The notes under the pieces: model-generated
What the model was told of the DNA's origin: nothing
The model's database searches: none
Seen by the model: the letters and a program-made list of their open reading frames with translations, nothing else
Shown: positions 1-6,733 of the stretch, piece after piece
Layout of the letters: each line of letters starts with the position of its first letter
Position numbering within the stretch: the stretch's first letter is position 1
Assembly (NCBI GenBank): GCA_025362825.1
Contig: JANYFF010000012.1
Coordinates: 1-10,748, forward strand
Reading direction: 5' to 3'
DNA from: Polaromonas sp.
Lineage (GTDB): Bacteria; Pseudomonadota; Gammaproteobacteria; Burkholderiales; Burkholderiaceae_C
DNA: 10,748 bases
Position numbers and translations under genes: made by a program

Positions 1-173
1 AACACACGCAGGATTTCATGGTCCAGCGCAATCGCACGAGGCTTGTCATAGACCTCCCGCGAACGGTCACACACAAAGGTGCGCAAGCCATGGCCGCCCA
101 GCAGGCCAGCGGCCACTGCGCCGGTAGGCCCAAAACCCACGACCGCCACGTCAAATATTTCAGGCTGCGTCAT
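1..173 (-). CDS. FAD-dependent aromatic monooxygenase, MhpA-like (N-terminal 57 codons, cut by window edge)
   Basis: Only the first 57 complete codons lie in the window. The protein begins MTQPEIFDVAVVGFGPTG, a beta strand followed by the dinucleotide-binding GxGxxG (residues 13-18) of flavoprotein hydroxylases. Further on is DKPRAIALDHEILR, matching the PRAxxxDxExLR segment near the N-terminus of MhpA-type 3-(3-hydroxyphenyl)propionate hydroxylases and relatives. Such enzymes use NAD(P)H and O2 to hydroxylate phenolic rings next to an existing hydroxyl, giving a substrate for meta-cleavage. That fits the extradiol dioxygenase gene upstream in the same operon. The start ATG (171-173) lies two bases past the stop of the preceding small ORF, so translational coupling is likely. 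The family call is firm; substrate and C-terminal domains cannot be judged from this fragment. Confidence 0.85.
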   Translation of the reverse strand, partial: MTQPEIFDVAVVGFGPTGAVAAGLLGGHGLRTFVCDRSREVYDKPRAIALDHEILRV

Positions 174-175
174 GC

Positions 176-331
176 TCAGGCGGCCCTCTGTCCAGCGGCT
201 GCCAGGGCGTTACCTGTCCCCAGCGCGAAGCCAGGCTCAAAGGCAACTTGCCTCCGTGCTGCGTCAACGCCCATGGCAATGACTGTGCCTCGCCGGGACG
301 CGCCGTTGATTTTGTAAGTTTTCAGTTTCAT
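176..331 (-). pseudogene. 51-aa ORF resembling the N-terminus of an FAH-family hydrolase; probable remnant
   Basis: This short reading frame fills most of the space between the dioxygenase and monooxygenase genes. It begins MKLKTYKINGASRRGTVIA, resembling the opening beta strands of fumarylacetoacetate hydrolase (FAH) family proteins, which often start MKLxTYxxxGxxRxGxV. FAH enzymes are about 220-330 residues long; this frame stops after 51, without the metal-binding and catalytic core. From about residue 20 the +1 frame has more G/C in third positions and stays open to a TGA just inside the next gene, so a deletion or frameshift that joined two fragments is plausible. The family likeness rests on about 18 residues. 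It could equally be a small unknown gene or non-coding. No strong Shine-Dalgarno sequence precedes its ATG. Confidence 0.35.
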
Positions 332-367
332 TTGAGAATTCCAGAAAATGCGTGCCTGCAGCGCCCT

Positions 368-1291
368 TCAGACCTGGATACCTGGCGCAAAAGAGATCTG
401 CTTTTGTGCTTCTTTAAGCCGCGCAGAGGGCGGTCCCGAGATGCCCCACTGGTCGACACGTCCCGTCGGCCACTTCCAGTCGTCAGGTGTTCCAGCAACG
501 TAGCTCTCATCGACCTGCTCCACATCGCAGGTGTATTCAATGACGATGCCCGCAGGTCCGACGAAATAATTGAAGGCGTTGTCACCAGGGCCATGGCGGC
601 CGGGACCCCACTCGATGGCATAACCAGCATCCTTCATGCGACCCCCGCCACGCATGACCGACTCCACGTCGGGCATGACAAAAGCGACATGGTTCAGACA
701 GTCGTTGTCGGCATCAGCCAGCGCAATGCCGTGGTGGTCGCCGGCAAGCGGTTGTGGAATGCGTATGAAGGCCATGATGCGGGTGCGGTCCGACAGGCGC
801 ATACCCAGTGCCTTTTCGTAAAAAGGCAAACCGGCAGCGACGTTGTGGCTATTCAGAACGGTGTGGGCCAGGCGTATCGGCCTGTCCTTGTGCCCTGCAA
901 TGTCTGCGTGCAGCTTATCACCATGAACAAATCGCAGGATGCGGCCCTGCGGATCGCGCACGGTTAGGGCATCGCCGCCACCTGGTTCGGTGACGGGCGC
1001 ACGGCTGGCCAGTACCGAGCCGCCATGCTCTACAACCTTAGCAGCAATCAGGTCCAGTGCTTCTGCAGACGCAGCACGCAAGGTGACGGAATTGAGCGTG
1101 GGTGTCGCACTGGGCCGCAGTGCAAGCAGGTGGTGGTCAGCCCCTGTGCCGCGCAAGTAAACCGTATCTCCTGCGCGGTCAGCCACTGCGAGGTTCCACG
1201 TGCCGGTAAAAAACGCTTCGGCTGCGGCCACGTCGGGCACACCGAAGTCAACGCTGCGCAATGCGCTTACAAGAAAGGGGGACGTCTGCAT
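368..1291 (-). CDS. Type I (VOC-fold) two-domain extradiol ring-cleavage dioxygenase
   Basis: A 307-residue protein with two vicinal-oxygen-chelate modules (about 8-124 and 139-262), the normal size and layout of BphC/catechol 2,3-dioxygenase-type enzymes. The C-terminal module carries the expected Fe(II) triad: H143 in RLAHTVLN, H201 in LNHVAFVMPD, and E252 in FNYFVGPAGIVIEYTCD, with spacing close to the BphC ligands (146, 210, 260). HH at 186-187 sits where the conserved active-site histidine is found. It should cleave a catecholic or trihydroxylated ring next to its hydroxyls, with O2, in the cytoplasm. CAGGAA (ten bases from the ATG) supports the start. The gene lies 20 bases after the binding-protein gene in the operon. 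The substrate is unknown; no degenerate ligand suggests an inactive enzyme. Confidence 0.9.
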   Translation of the reverse strand: MQTSPFLVSALRSVDFGVPDVAAAEAFFTGTWNLAVADRAGDTVYLRGTGADHHLLALRPSATPTLNSVTLRAASAEALDLIAAKVVEHGGSVLASRAPVTEPGGGDALTVRDPQGRILRFVHGDKLHADIAGHKDRPIRLAHTVLNSHNVAAGLPFYEKALGMRLSDRTRIMAFIRIPQPLAGDHHGIALADADNDCLNHVAFVMPDVESVMRGGGRMKDAGYAIEWGPGRHGPGDNAFNYFVGPAGIVIEYTCDVEQVDESYVAGTPDDWKWPTGRVDQWGISGPPSARLKEAQKQISFAPGIQV

Positions 1292-1311
1292 GGTGTTGAT
1301 GTTCCTGTCGG

Positions 1312-2334
1312 TTATTCGGGTTGTACGCCAGCCACACGGATGGCCTTGCGGTTCTGTTCAATATCGCGGGCTACAAAGTCGCGAAATACATCGCCGGTAC
1401 TGGCGGCGGGAACCGCACCGTGCAGCGCAAAAGCCTCACGCACAGCAGACTGTTGCAGCACTGTCGCCAAGCATCGGCGAAGCTGGTCAGCCACTGCAGG
1501 CGGCAGACCCCTGGGTGCCATCACGCCTATCCAACTGGTGAATTCAAAACCGGCCACCGTTTCAGCAATCGAAGGGACATTGCCGAGCGGATGCGTACCT
1601 TTGGCCATGCTGTGGCCCAGTGCCTTGAGCCTGCCGCCCTTGACCAGGCTCATCGCGGCCGGCGCTGGTGTCAGCGTCCAGTGCGTCTCACCGGCAACCA
1701 CTGATCCCGCCGACTGGCTGCCGCCCTTGTAAGGCACATGCAGTGATTCAAAACCTGCAGCCGACGCAAGTGACACACCGGCCAGGTGGCTCACCGAACC
1801 CGGGCCGGCAGACGCCATGTTGAGCTTTCCGCCCTGCGCTTTGGCATAGGCCACGAACTCGGCGACGGTGTTTACCGGCAGCGCCGCATTGCAGACCAGC
1901 ACATTTGGCAGCACTGCAACCAGCGACACAAAATCAAAGTCATTCAGAGGGGCGTAGCTGACCGCTTTCTGCAGCAGCGGCGCCACAGTGATCGAACTGC
2001 TGGATGCAGCGATTAGCGTGTAGCCGTCAGCGATGGCAGCCTTGCCGGCTTCAATACCAACGGCACCGGCGGCGCCGGCCTTGTTCTCAACCACCAGCGC
2101 CTGCCCGATCACAGGGGCCAGGTAATTGCCGACCAGGCGACTGATGGTGTCTACCGAACTGCCAGGTGCATTCGGTACCACCAGCTTTATCGGACGCTGT
2201 GGATACGCAGCGTTGCCGGCCTGGGCACGCACGCTGCGCGGCACAAGGGCCGCTGCGCTTGCCAAGGCAGACAGCACATACAAGGCCTCGCGCCGGCCAG
2301 GCATCATTGCCCCAAAAGCTTTATCACCTTGCAT
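1312..2334 (-). CDS. Bug/TctC-family periplasmic solute-binding protein (orphan)
   Basis: A 340-residue member of the Bug (Bordetella uptake gene)/TctC family, which binds carboxylates in the periplasm. Seen directly: an N-terminal GRREALYVLSALASAAA hydrophobic signal with a twin arginine and an AQA cleavage region near residue 39; then YPQRPIKLVVPNAPGSSVD and VVENKAGAAG, the characteristic opening of this family; and a later HVPYKGG motif. The first of three possible ATGs is preferred because GAGAGG lies five bases before it and the frame overlaps the end of the decarboxylase gene by 11 bases. No TctA/TctB membrane genes are present, as is common for Burkholderiales Bug proteins inside degradation operons. 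It probably captures or senses the operon's aromatic acid substrate; this is inferred from context only. Confidence 0.93.
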   Translation of the reverse strand: MQGDKAFGAMMPGRREALYVLSALASAAALVPRSVRAQAGNAAYPQRPIKLVVPNAPGSSVDTISRLVGNYLAPVIGQALVVENKAGAAGAVGIEAGKAAIADGYTLIAASSSSITVAPLLQKAVSYAPLNDFDFVSLVAVLPNVLVCNAALPVNTVAEFVAYAKAQGGKLNMASAGPGSVSHLAGVSLASAAGFESLHVPYKGGSQSAGSVVAGETHWTLTPAPAAMSLVKGGRLKALGHSMAKGTHPLGNVPSIAETVAGFEFTSWIGVMAPRGLPPAVADQLRRCLATVLQQSAVREAFALHGAVPAASTGDVFRDFVARDIEQNRKAIRVAGVQPE

Positions 2335-3346
2335 GGGAGCCTCTCAAAAAACGCCTGGCATTGCCCTGCAGCAGCAACTCACGGGTTGACTCGTCAAAGC
2401 CTGCCGCATCAATGCTTGCGACCGGACCGTGGTCATGAAAATTGAAGGGGTAGTCGGTGCCTATCATGAGCTGCGTGGCACCAAACAGTCCCACCAAGTG
2501 CTGCAGCGTCGGAGCGTCAAAAACCAGCGTGTCGTAAAACAGTTTGGCGGCCTGCTCGCGCGGCGACGCCGTGATGCTGTCCTTGAGCGCCGGGAAAACG
2601 CCCCAGCCTTTTTGCAAGCGGGGCAAAAGCGATGCCAGTGTGCCGCCGCCATGGCTAAAGGCAATCCGCAGACCGGGACGGCGCACCATTAAATTGGTGG
2701 TCAGCACGGATGCAGCCGCCAGCCCGACATCACCCGGATAACCCAGCACCTGCTGCAAGGGCGCCGGACCCAGCAAACGGTCCATGCCGGCCGGTCGCAG
2801 GGCATGAACAAACACACAGGCCCCGAGCTGCTCACATGCCTCGAAAAACGGATCGAACTCTGGTGCACCGACTGGCCGCCCATTGATGTTGCTGCCGATT
2901 TCAACACCAGAAAATCCAAGTACCTTCACAATGTATTCCAGCTCGGCGATTGCCAAATCAACATCCTGCAGCGGCACAGCACCCAGGCCCGTGAGCTTGC
3001 CACCCGACTCGGCCACCATGCCGGCAATCTGGTCGTTAAGGTAACGCAGAAGTTGCTGTGCATCGCCCGCATTGAGCCAGTAGGACAGCAGCTCAGGCAT
3101 GGGGGATACCGCTTGCAGCTCAATACCCATCTCCAGAAAATCTGCCAGGCGCTTGCCCGTATCCCAGCAGAGGTCGGACACCGTGCGGTAGATTTTTCCG
3201 GCGATCATGACGTGGCGATGGCAGGCATGTGCCTGTGCCATCGACGGCCAGTCGGCAGGCACGCTGGACCCCATATAACGGGGAAACTCTGCGGGGATGA
3301 CGTGGGCGTGTGTATCAACGCCGCACATGCAACGCATGGTTGTCAT
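2324..3346 (-). CDS. ACMSD-type metal-dependent amidohydrolase, probable decarboxylase
   Basis: A 340-residue amidohydrolase-superfamily protein of the ACMSD branch (2-amino-3-carboxymuconate semialdehyde, gamma-resorcylate, carboxyvanillate and 6-methylsalicylate decarboxylases). The metal set is complete: D-T-H-A-H (H13, H15), H181 in VFVHALRP, H232 in IAFSHGGG and D298 in IGTDYPF. Spacing follows remembered Pseudomonas ACMSD (9, 11, 177, 228, 294) with a constant offset of four. Its carboxylate-binding arginines, 51 and 239, align with R54 and R243. A VPLQD segment is also shared. The frame is open 41 codons further upstream, but that would overlap the neighbouring gene; the ATG at 3344-3346 gives the family's usual N-terminus and has GAGG nearby. 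It may remove a ring carboxyl or act on a cleavage product. Simple hydrolase activity is not excluded. Confidence 0.9.
   Translation of the reverse strand: MTTMRCMCGVDTHAHVIPAEFPRYMGSSVPADWPSMAQAHACHRHVMIAGKIYRTVSDLCWDTGKRLADFLEMGIELQAVSPMPELLSYWLNAGDAQQLLRYLNDQIAGMVAESGGKLTGLGAVPLQDVDLAIAELEYIVKVLGFSGVEIGSNINGRPVGAPEFDPFFEACEQLGACVFVHALRPAGMDRLLGPAPLQQVLGYPGDVGLAAASVLTTNLMVRRPGLRIAFSHGGGTLASLLPRLQKGWGVFPALKDSITASPREQAAKLFYDTLVFDAPTLQHLVGLFGATQLMIGTDYPFNFHDHGPVASIDAAGFDESTRELLLQGNARRFLRGSHAR
2340..2345 (-). promoter_or_regulatory. Shine-Dalgarno site of the Bug binding-protein gene
   Basis: GAGAGG on the minus strand lies five bases before the ATG at 2332-2334, inside the coding sequence of the decarboxylase gene. 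It decides in favour of this ATG over the two adjacent ATGs nine and ten codons further in, which have only a GGGG run two bases away from the first of them. Confidence 0.65.
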
Positions 3347-3356
3347 GCAGATGGCC

Positions 3357-3782
3357 TCAGGCGCTGACGAGGTTGACGGCGGCAACGCCGGCCATGCAGA
3401 TCGCTTCGTCCTCGTCACCGGTGCCGCCGCTGGCGCCCACTGCGCCAAGCAACGCGCCAGAGCTATCACGAATCACGACCGCGCCGGTTTGCGGCAAAAA
3501 CCTGCCAGCAGAGGTCGCTGCCAGTGACACAAAGAAATTGGGATTGTCCTTTGCACGCTGGGCCAGCATCCGGCTCGAGACGCCCATGCCGACAGCACCC
3601 CAGGCCTTGGCCTGTGCCACATCGAAACGGAACATGCTGGCACCGTCCTCGCGGGCAAAAGCCTTCAGGTGGCCCGCCTCGTCAAGTACGACAATCGACA
3701 TGGGCTGGTAACCTGCCTCTGCCGAACGTGAAAGTGCCGCGGCAATGATGGCCTGGGCCTGTTGAAGAGTCAGTTTTTGCAT
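3357..3782 (-). CDS. HbpS/GlcG-family (DUF336) haem-binding-like protein
   Basis: A 141-residue protein of the GlcG/HbpS fold. It begins MQKLTLQQAQAIIAAALSRS, typical of the family's first helix, followed by MSIVVLDEAGHLKAFAREDGA and the C-terminal glycine-rich GAVGASGGTGDEDEAICMAG that closes these small alpha/beta proteins. The start is set by a strong AGGAGA eight bases upstream; a longer frame reaching 3839 would add 19 residues with no family likeness. There is no signal peptide, so it is probably cytoplasmic. It is the first gene of the left operon, divergent from the LysR gene. Family members bind haem or small molecules and often accompany aromatic degradation genes; their exact role there is not settled, and none is claimed here. 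Confidence 0.88.
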   Translation of the reverse strand: MQKLTLQQAQAIIAAALSRSAEAGYQPMSIVVLDEAGHLKAFAREDGASMFRFDVAQAKAWGAVGMGVSSRMLAQRAKDNPNFFVSLAATSAGRFLPQTGAVVIRDSSGALLGAVGASGGTGDEDEAICMAGVAAVNLVSA

Positions 3783-3790
3783 GATGTTTG

Positions 3791-3796
3791 TCTCCT
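3791..3796 (-). promoter_or_regulatory. Shine-Dalgarno site of the HbpS-like gene
   Basis: AGGAGA on the minus strand, eight bases before the ATG at 3780-3782. It is the strongest ribosome binding site of the left operon and fixes the start of its first gene, 19 codons inside the longest open frame. Confidence 0.75.
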
Positions 3797-3870
3797 GATA
3801 ATTCGTTACCCGGCGCGGGGAGCGTATGGGCTCTTGCACGCGCGACTTCGCAGTTTAGGCGTCCTAGGTT

Positions 3871-3896
3871 TATCCATCTAGTCAATTCCATGGATA
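3871..3896. promoter_or_regulatory. Candidate LysR operator: inverted repeat TATCCAT-N12-ATGGATA
   Basis: Perfect 7-base arms (3871-3877 and 3890-3896) separated by 12 bases, in the divergent region between lysR and the HbpS-like gene. LysR-type regulators commonly bind such dyads upstream of the target operon and control themselves from the same site. The right arm recurs as an identical direct copy 22 bases further on, at the lysR start. Binding by the adjacent regulator is inferred. Confidence 0.5.
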
Positions 3897-3902
3897 GATA
3901 GA

Positions 3903-3917
3903 ATCCACAACATGGAT
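3903..3917. promoter_or_regulatory. Candidate LysR box ATCCA-N5-TGGAT (T-N11-A) over the lysR start codon
   Basis: A 15-base dyad whose T at 3904 and A at 3916 are spaced as in the canonical LysR T-N11-A box. It covers the lysR ATG (3912-3914), so occupancy would be expected to repress lysR itself. It shares the half-site sequence with the dyad at 3871-3896. A chance dyad of this size is possible on its own; the shared half-sites make it more credible. Confidence 0.45.
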
Positions 3918-4820
3918 ATTCGATCAGTTGACCTCAACCTGCTGGTAGTCTTTGACGCGATGGTCGAGCACCGCAGCGTGACCCGCGCTGCCGAGGCGCT
4001 CAGTCTCAGTCAGCCGGCCATGAGTGCCGCGGTGGCCCGCCTGCGCGGCATCTTTGATGATCCACTGTTTGTCAGGGCCGGCTCGGAAATGCGCCCTACC
4101 CCGCGTGCCACTGAACTGGCTGGGCCGGTGCACCGCGTGGTGGATACAGTGAAGAAGGAAATCCTGCAGCGCAATGCCTTTGACCCCGCCATTTCGGACA
4201 GAACCTTCACCCTCGTCACACCCGACATCGGCGAGGTGAATTTTGTGCCGCGCATTCTTTCCCGCCTTGCACGCGAGGCACCGAATACAAATATCAAGAC
4301 CCTCGCCATGCCGCGCCACGCAGCGTCGGACAGCTTGGAGTCAGGCGCTGCCGAGCTGGCGCTGGGGTATTTTCCTGATCTGCAGAAGGCCGGATTTTTT
4401 CAGCAAAAGCTGTTCAGAAACTCGCACGTCTGCATGGTGCGCAGCGAGCATCCGCTGATAGGTGCAACGATGACGCTGGCACAGTTTCTGGCGCTTTCGC
4501 ATGCCGTCGTACAGCCTGATGGGCGAGAGCATGTATTTGAACAATACCTGCACAAGCGCGGACTCAAGCGACGCGTGCTGGTTGAAATTTCGCATTTCAT
4601 GAGCCTGCTGCCGATTGTCGAAGCATCAGACCTGATCGCTACCGTGCCGCGCGACGTGGCAGAGTTCTGCGTTCGCCACGGCAAGGTCCGGATTGTTGAG
4701 ACACCGATGAAAGCACCGGTGATTGATGTCTACCAGTTCTGGCACCGCCGCTTCCACAAGGACCCGGCGCACACCTGGCTGCGCAGTGCCGTGCATGCCC
4801 TGTTTCGCGAACCCGCCTGA
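3912..4820 (+). CDS. LysR-type transcriptional regulator, NahR/DntR/LinR-like
   Basis: A 302-residue LysR protein of full length. The N-terminal winged helix-turn-helix (about residues 5-64) includes DLNLLVVFDAMVEHRSVTRA and LSQPAMSAAVARLR, then DPLFVRAGSEMRPTPRA. The effector domain (about 93-297) has FDPAISDRTFTLVTPDIGE, LQKAGFFQQKLFRNSHVCMV and FWHRRFHKDPAHTWLR, closely resembling NahR, which responds to salicylate, and DntR/LinR. An aromatic acid or phenolic inducer is therefore likely. It is divergent from the left operon and convergent with the TRAP genes (30 bases between stops). The conserved N-terminus fixes the ATG at 3912. No AGGAGG-like sequence precedes it; a TAGAAT hexamer ends seven bases before the ATG, so the mRNA may be leaderless. 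Confidence 0.95.
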   Translation: MDIRSVDLNLLVVFDAMVEHRSVTRAAEALSLSQPAMSAAVARLRGIFDDPLFVRAGSEMRPTPRATELAGPVHRVVDTVKKEILQRNAFDPAISDRTFTLVTPDIGEVNFVPRILSRLAREAPNTNIKTLAMPRHAASDSLESGAAELALGYFPDLQKAGFFQQKLFRNSHVCMVRSEHPLIGATMTLAQFLALSHAVVQPDGREHVFEQYLHKRGLKRRVLVEISHFMSLLPIVEASDLIATVPRDVAEFCVRHGKVRIVETPMKAPVIDVYQFWHRRFHKDPAHTWLRSAVHALFREPA

Positions 4821-4850
4821 GCCACGTGCGGCAGGTGTCAGCCCCAGTAC
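4821..4850. other. Convergent junction between lysR and the TRAP genes
   Basis: Thirty bases separate the two stop codons. I see a CACGTG palindrome but no stem-loop with a T run, so no terminator is called. Read-through from either side would make antisense RNA to the opposing gene. Confidence 0.5.
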
Positions 4851-6713
4851 CTAGAGAAAGCCCAGGGAAATCCAGGGTACGAAGGCAACGATGATGGTGC
4901 CGATGAACAGGGCCACCATATAGCCGATGATGGGGCCTATGCCCTCGTCCGGATTGACGCGGCCGATGGCGCATGCGGCGTAGTAGCCCACACCGAGCGG
5001 TGGCGCAAACAGGCCAAGCCCCATGGAGAGGATCACCACCATGGCGTAATGCACTTCGTGGATGCCCAGGATGCGGGCAATCGGAAACAGCAGCGGCCCG
5101 AACAGCACGATGGCAGGAATGCCCTCAAGCACCGAACCCAGCACCATGAACGCGATGATGGACACGGCCATAAACACCGGCGCCCCCCCGGGCAGGCCCG
5201 CCATGGTTTCGGCCAACAAGCGCGAAAATCCCGACTGCGTCAGGCCCCAGGCCATGGCGGTTGCTGTGCCAATGATCAACAAAATGGCCCCCGACAGCGA
5301 TGCCGTATCGACCAGCATGGGAATGATGCGCCGCCAATTGAATTGCCGGTAAATCAACAGCCCGGCCAGCACCGAGTATGCAATGCCTATAGTCGAGACT
5401 TCAGTAGCGGTAGCAACGCCTTCTATCACCGTCGCACGAATCACAAAAGGCAATGCCAGCGCCGGCAAGGCAATCACAAAAAGCCGGCCCACCTCGGACC
5501 AGGCAGAGCGCGTGACGTGGCTCAAATCCTCATGCCGATAGCGATACCAGACCACCAGACACAGCATGGCACCGAGCACAACGGCGGGCAGCAAGCCGCC
5601 CGTAAACAAGGCCGCAATCGACACGCCGGTGACCGAGCCAATGGTGATCAGCACCAGACTGGGCGGAACGGTTTCAGTCTGCGCGCCCGTGGCTGCCAAC
5701 AACGCCACCAAATCACCTGGCTTGGCGCCGCGCTTTTTCATTTCAGGAAACAGCGCAGGTGCAATGGCCGCCATGTCTGCAGCCTTGGAACCCGAAATGC
5801 CAGATACAAGATACATGGCACCGATCAGCACGTAAGACAGCCCGCCCCTGACGTGGCCGAGCAGACTGGCGAGAAAAGCAATCATGGCGCGCGCCATGCC
5901 AGTCATCTCGATCAACAGGCCTAAAAAGACAAACAGCGGCACCGCCAGCAAAATGAGATGCGACATGCCTTCATCCATTCGGCCAACGATGGCGGGTAAC
6001 GGCGTGCCCGTTGTAAGCGCCAGATAGCCAAAAGTTGCCAGTCCAAAAGAAAATGCAATGGGTACGCCAGCAAACACGCAGCTACCGGCAATGCCGACGA
6101 AAAAGATAATCAGGTTGATGCGTCCAAGTCCTTCAAATAGCGGCGCAGCCATCCAGAACGCGCCCGCAATAGCCGCAATGATGGTCACCGCCTGAAGCGA
6201 CTGCACCAGGCTGGCTGTGCGGAGCAAACGCAGGATGGCAAACAGGCCCATCAGCGCAATACCGACGGGCAGTGCAGCGGCGCGCCAGATGTTTGAGATC
6301 TCCAGCGATGGTGTGGTGATGGCTCGCTCATCGAGTGCGTATTCCAGCGATGGCCAGGCAACCATGACCAGAAAAGCCAGACTGGCTGCGATGGCAACAA
6401 GTTCCATCAGCGCACGGCGATGCGGACCGCACTTGCTCACCATGGCTGTCATGCGCATGTGCTCCCCACGCCTCAGTGCGATCACAGAGCCCAGCATGGC
6501 CAGCCACAGAAACAGGATGGATGCCAGCTCATCGGACCATAGCAGGGGGGTGTGTAGCGCATAGCGGGCGATAACGCCGGCAAACAGCACAGTGATGTCG
6601 GCGAGTACCAAAAGCGCTGCTGGCATTTCAACCAGCAGACCCAGCACTGCATCCACCCGGCCCAGCCAGGCGGGCCCTTCAGCGTTGGCCGCCACCCCGT
6701 TATGAGAATTCAT
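4851..6713 (-). CDS. TRAP transporter fused permease, DctQ-DctM
   Basis: A 620-residue inner-membrane protein fusing the small and large TRAP permease subunits. Residues about 17-165 form the DctQ-like part, with the pattern R50...LWSDELASILFLWLAMLGS...RRGEH85. Residues about 195-615 form the DctM ion-transporter part, with SGISGSKAADMAAIAPALF and PEMKKRGAKPGDLVALLAATGA, then PPSLVLITIGSVTG and near the end APPLGVGYY. Many long hydrophobic stretches run through the protein. TRAP systems import organic acids using the ion gradient together with a periplasmic DctP protein, here encoded 20 bases upstream. Fusion of Q and M is frequent in TRAP families. The ATG at 6711-6713 has no clear Shine-Dalgarno sequence, suggesting coupling to translation of the binding-protein gene. 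Confidence 0.95.
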   Translation of the reverse strand: MNSHNGVAANAEGPAWLGRVDAVLGLLVEMPAALLVLADITVLFAGVIARYALHTPLLWSDELASILFLWLAMLGSVIALRRGEHMRMTAMVSKCGPHRRALMELVAIAASLAFLVMVAWPSLEYALDERAITTPSLEISNIWRAAALPVGIALMGLFAILRLLRTASLVQSLQAVTIIAAIAGAFWMAAPLFEGLGRINLIIFFVGIAGSCVFAGVPIAFSFGLATFGYLALTTGTPLPAIVGRMDEGMSHLILLAVPLFVFLGLLIEMTGMARAMIAFLASLLGHVRGGLSYVLIGAMYLVSGISGSKAADMAAIAPALFPEMKKRGAKPGDLVALLAATGAQTETVPPSLVLITIGSVTGVSIAALFTGGLLPAVVLGAMLCLVVWYRYRHEDLSHVTRSAWSEVGRLFVIALPALALPFVIRATVIEGVATATEVSTIGIAYSVLAGLLIYRQFNWRRIIPMLVDTASLSGAILLIIGTATAMAWGLTQSGFSRLLAETMAGLPGGAPVFMAVSIIAFMVLGSVLEGIPAIVLFGPLLFPIARILGIHEVHYAMVVILSMGLGLFAPPLGVGYYAACAIGRVNPDEGIGPIIGYMVALFIGTIIVAFVPWISLGFL

Positions 6714-6733
6714 TGAGGTACGGGCTGTCTTGA

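Noticed and set aside
3347..3469. N-terminal extension of the decarboxylase frame by 41 codons
   Set aside because: It would overlap the HbpS-like gene by over 100 bases. The family's N-terminus and a GAGG-type Shine-Dalgarno sequence agree with the ATG at 3344-3346.
4821..4850. Possible terminator between lysR and the TRAP permease gene
   Set aside because: Only a CACGTG palindrome and short imperfect pairings; no stable stem and no T run on either strand.
5049..5924. A 291-codon plus-strand open frame
   Set aside because: It is antisense to the TRAP permease gene, has a very histidine/glutamine/arginine-rich low-complexity product, and shows no domain. It is a shadow of the hydrophobic codons on the other strand.
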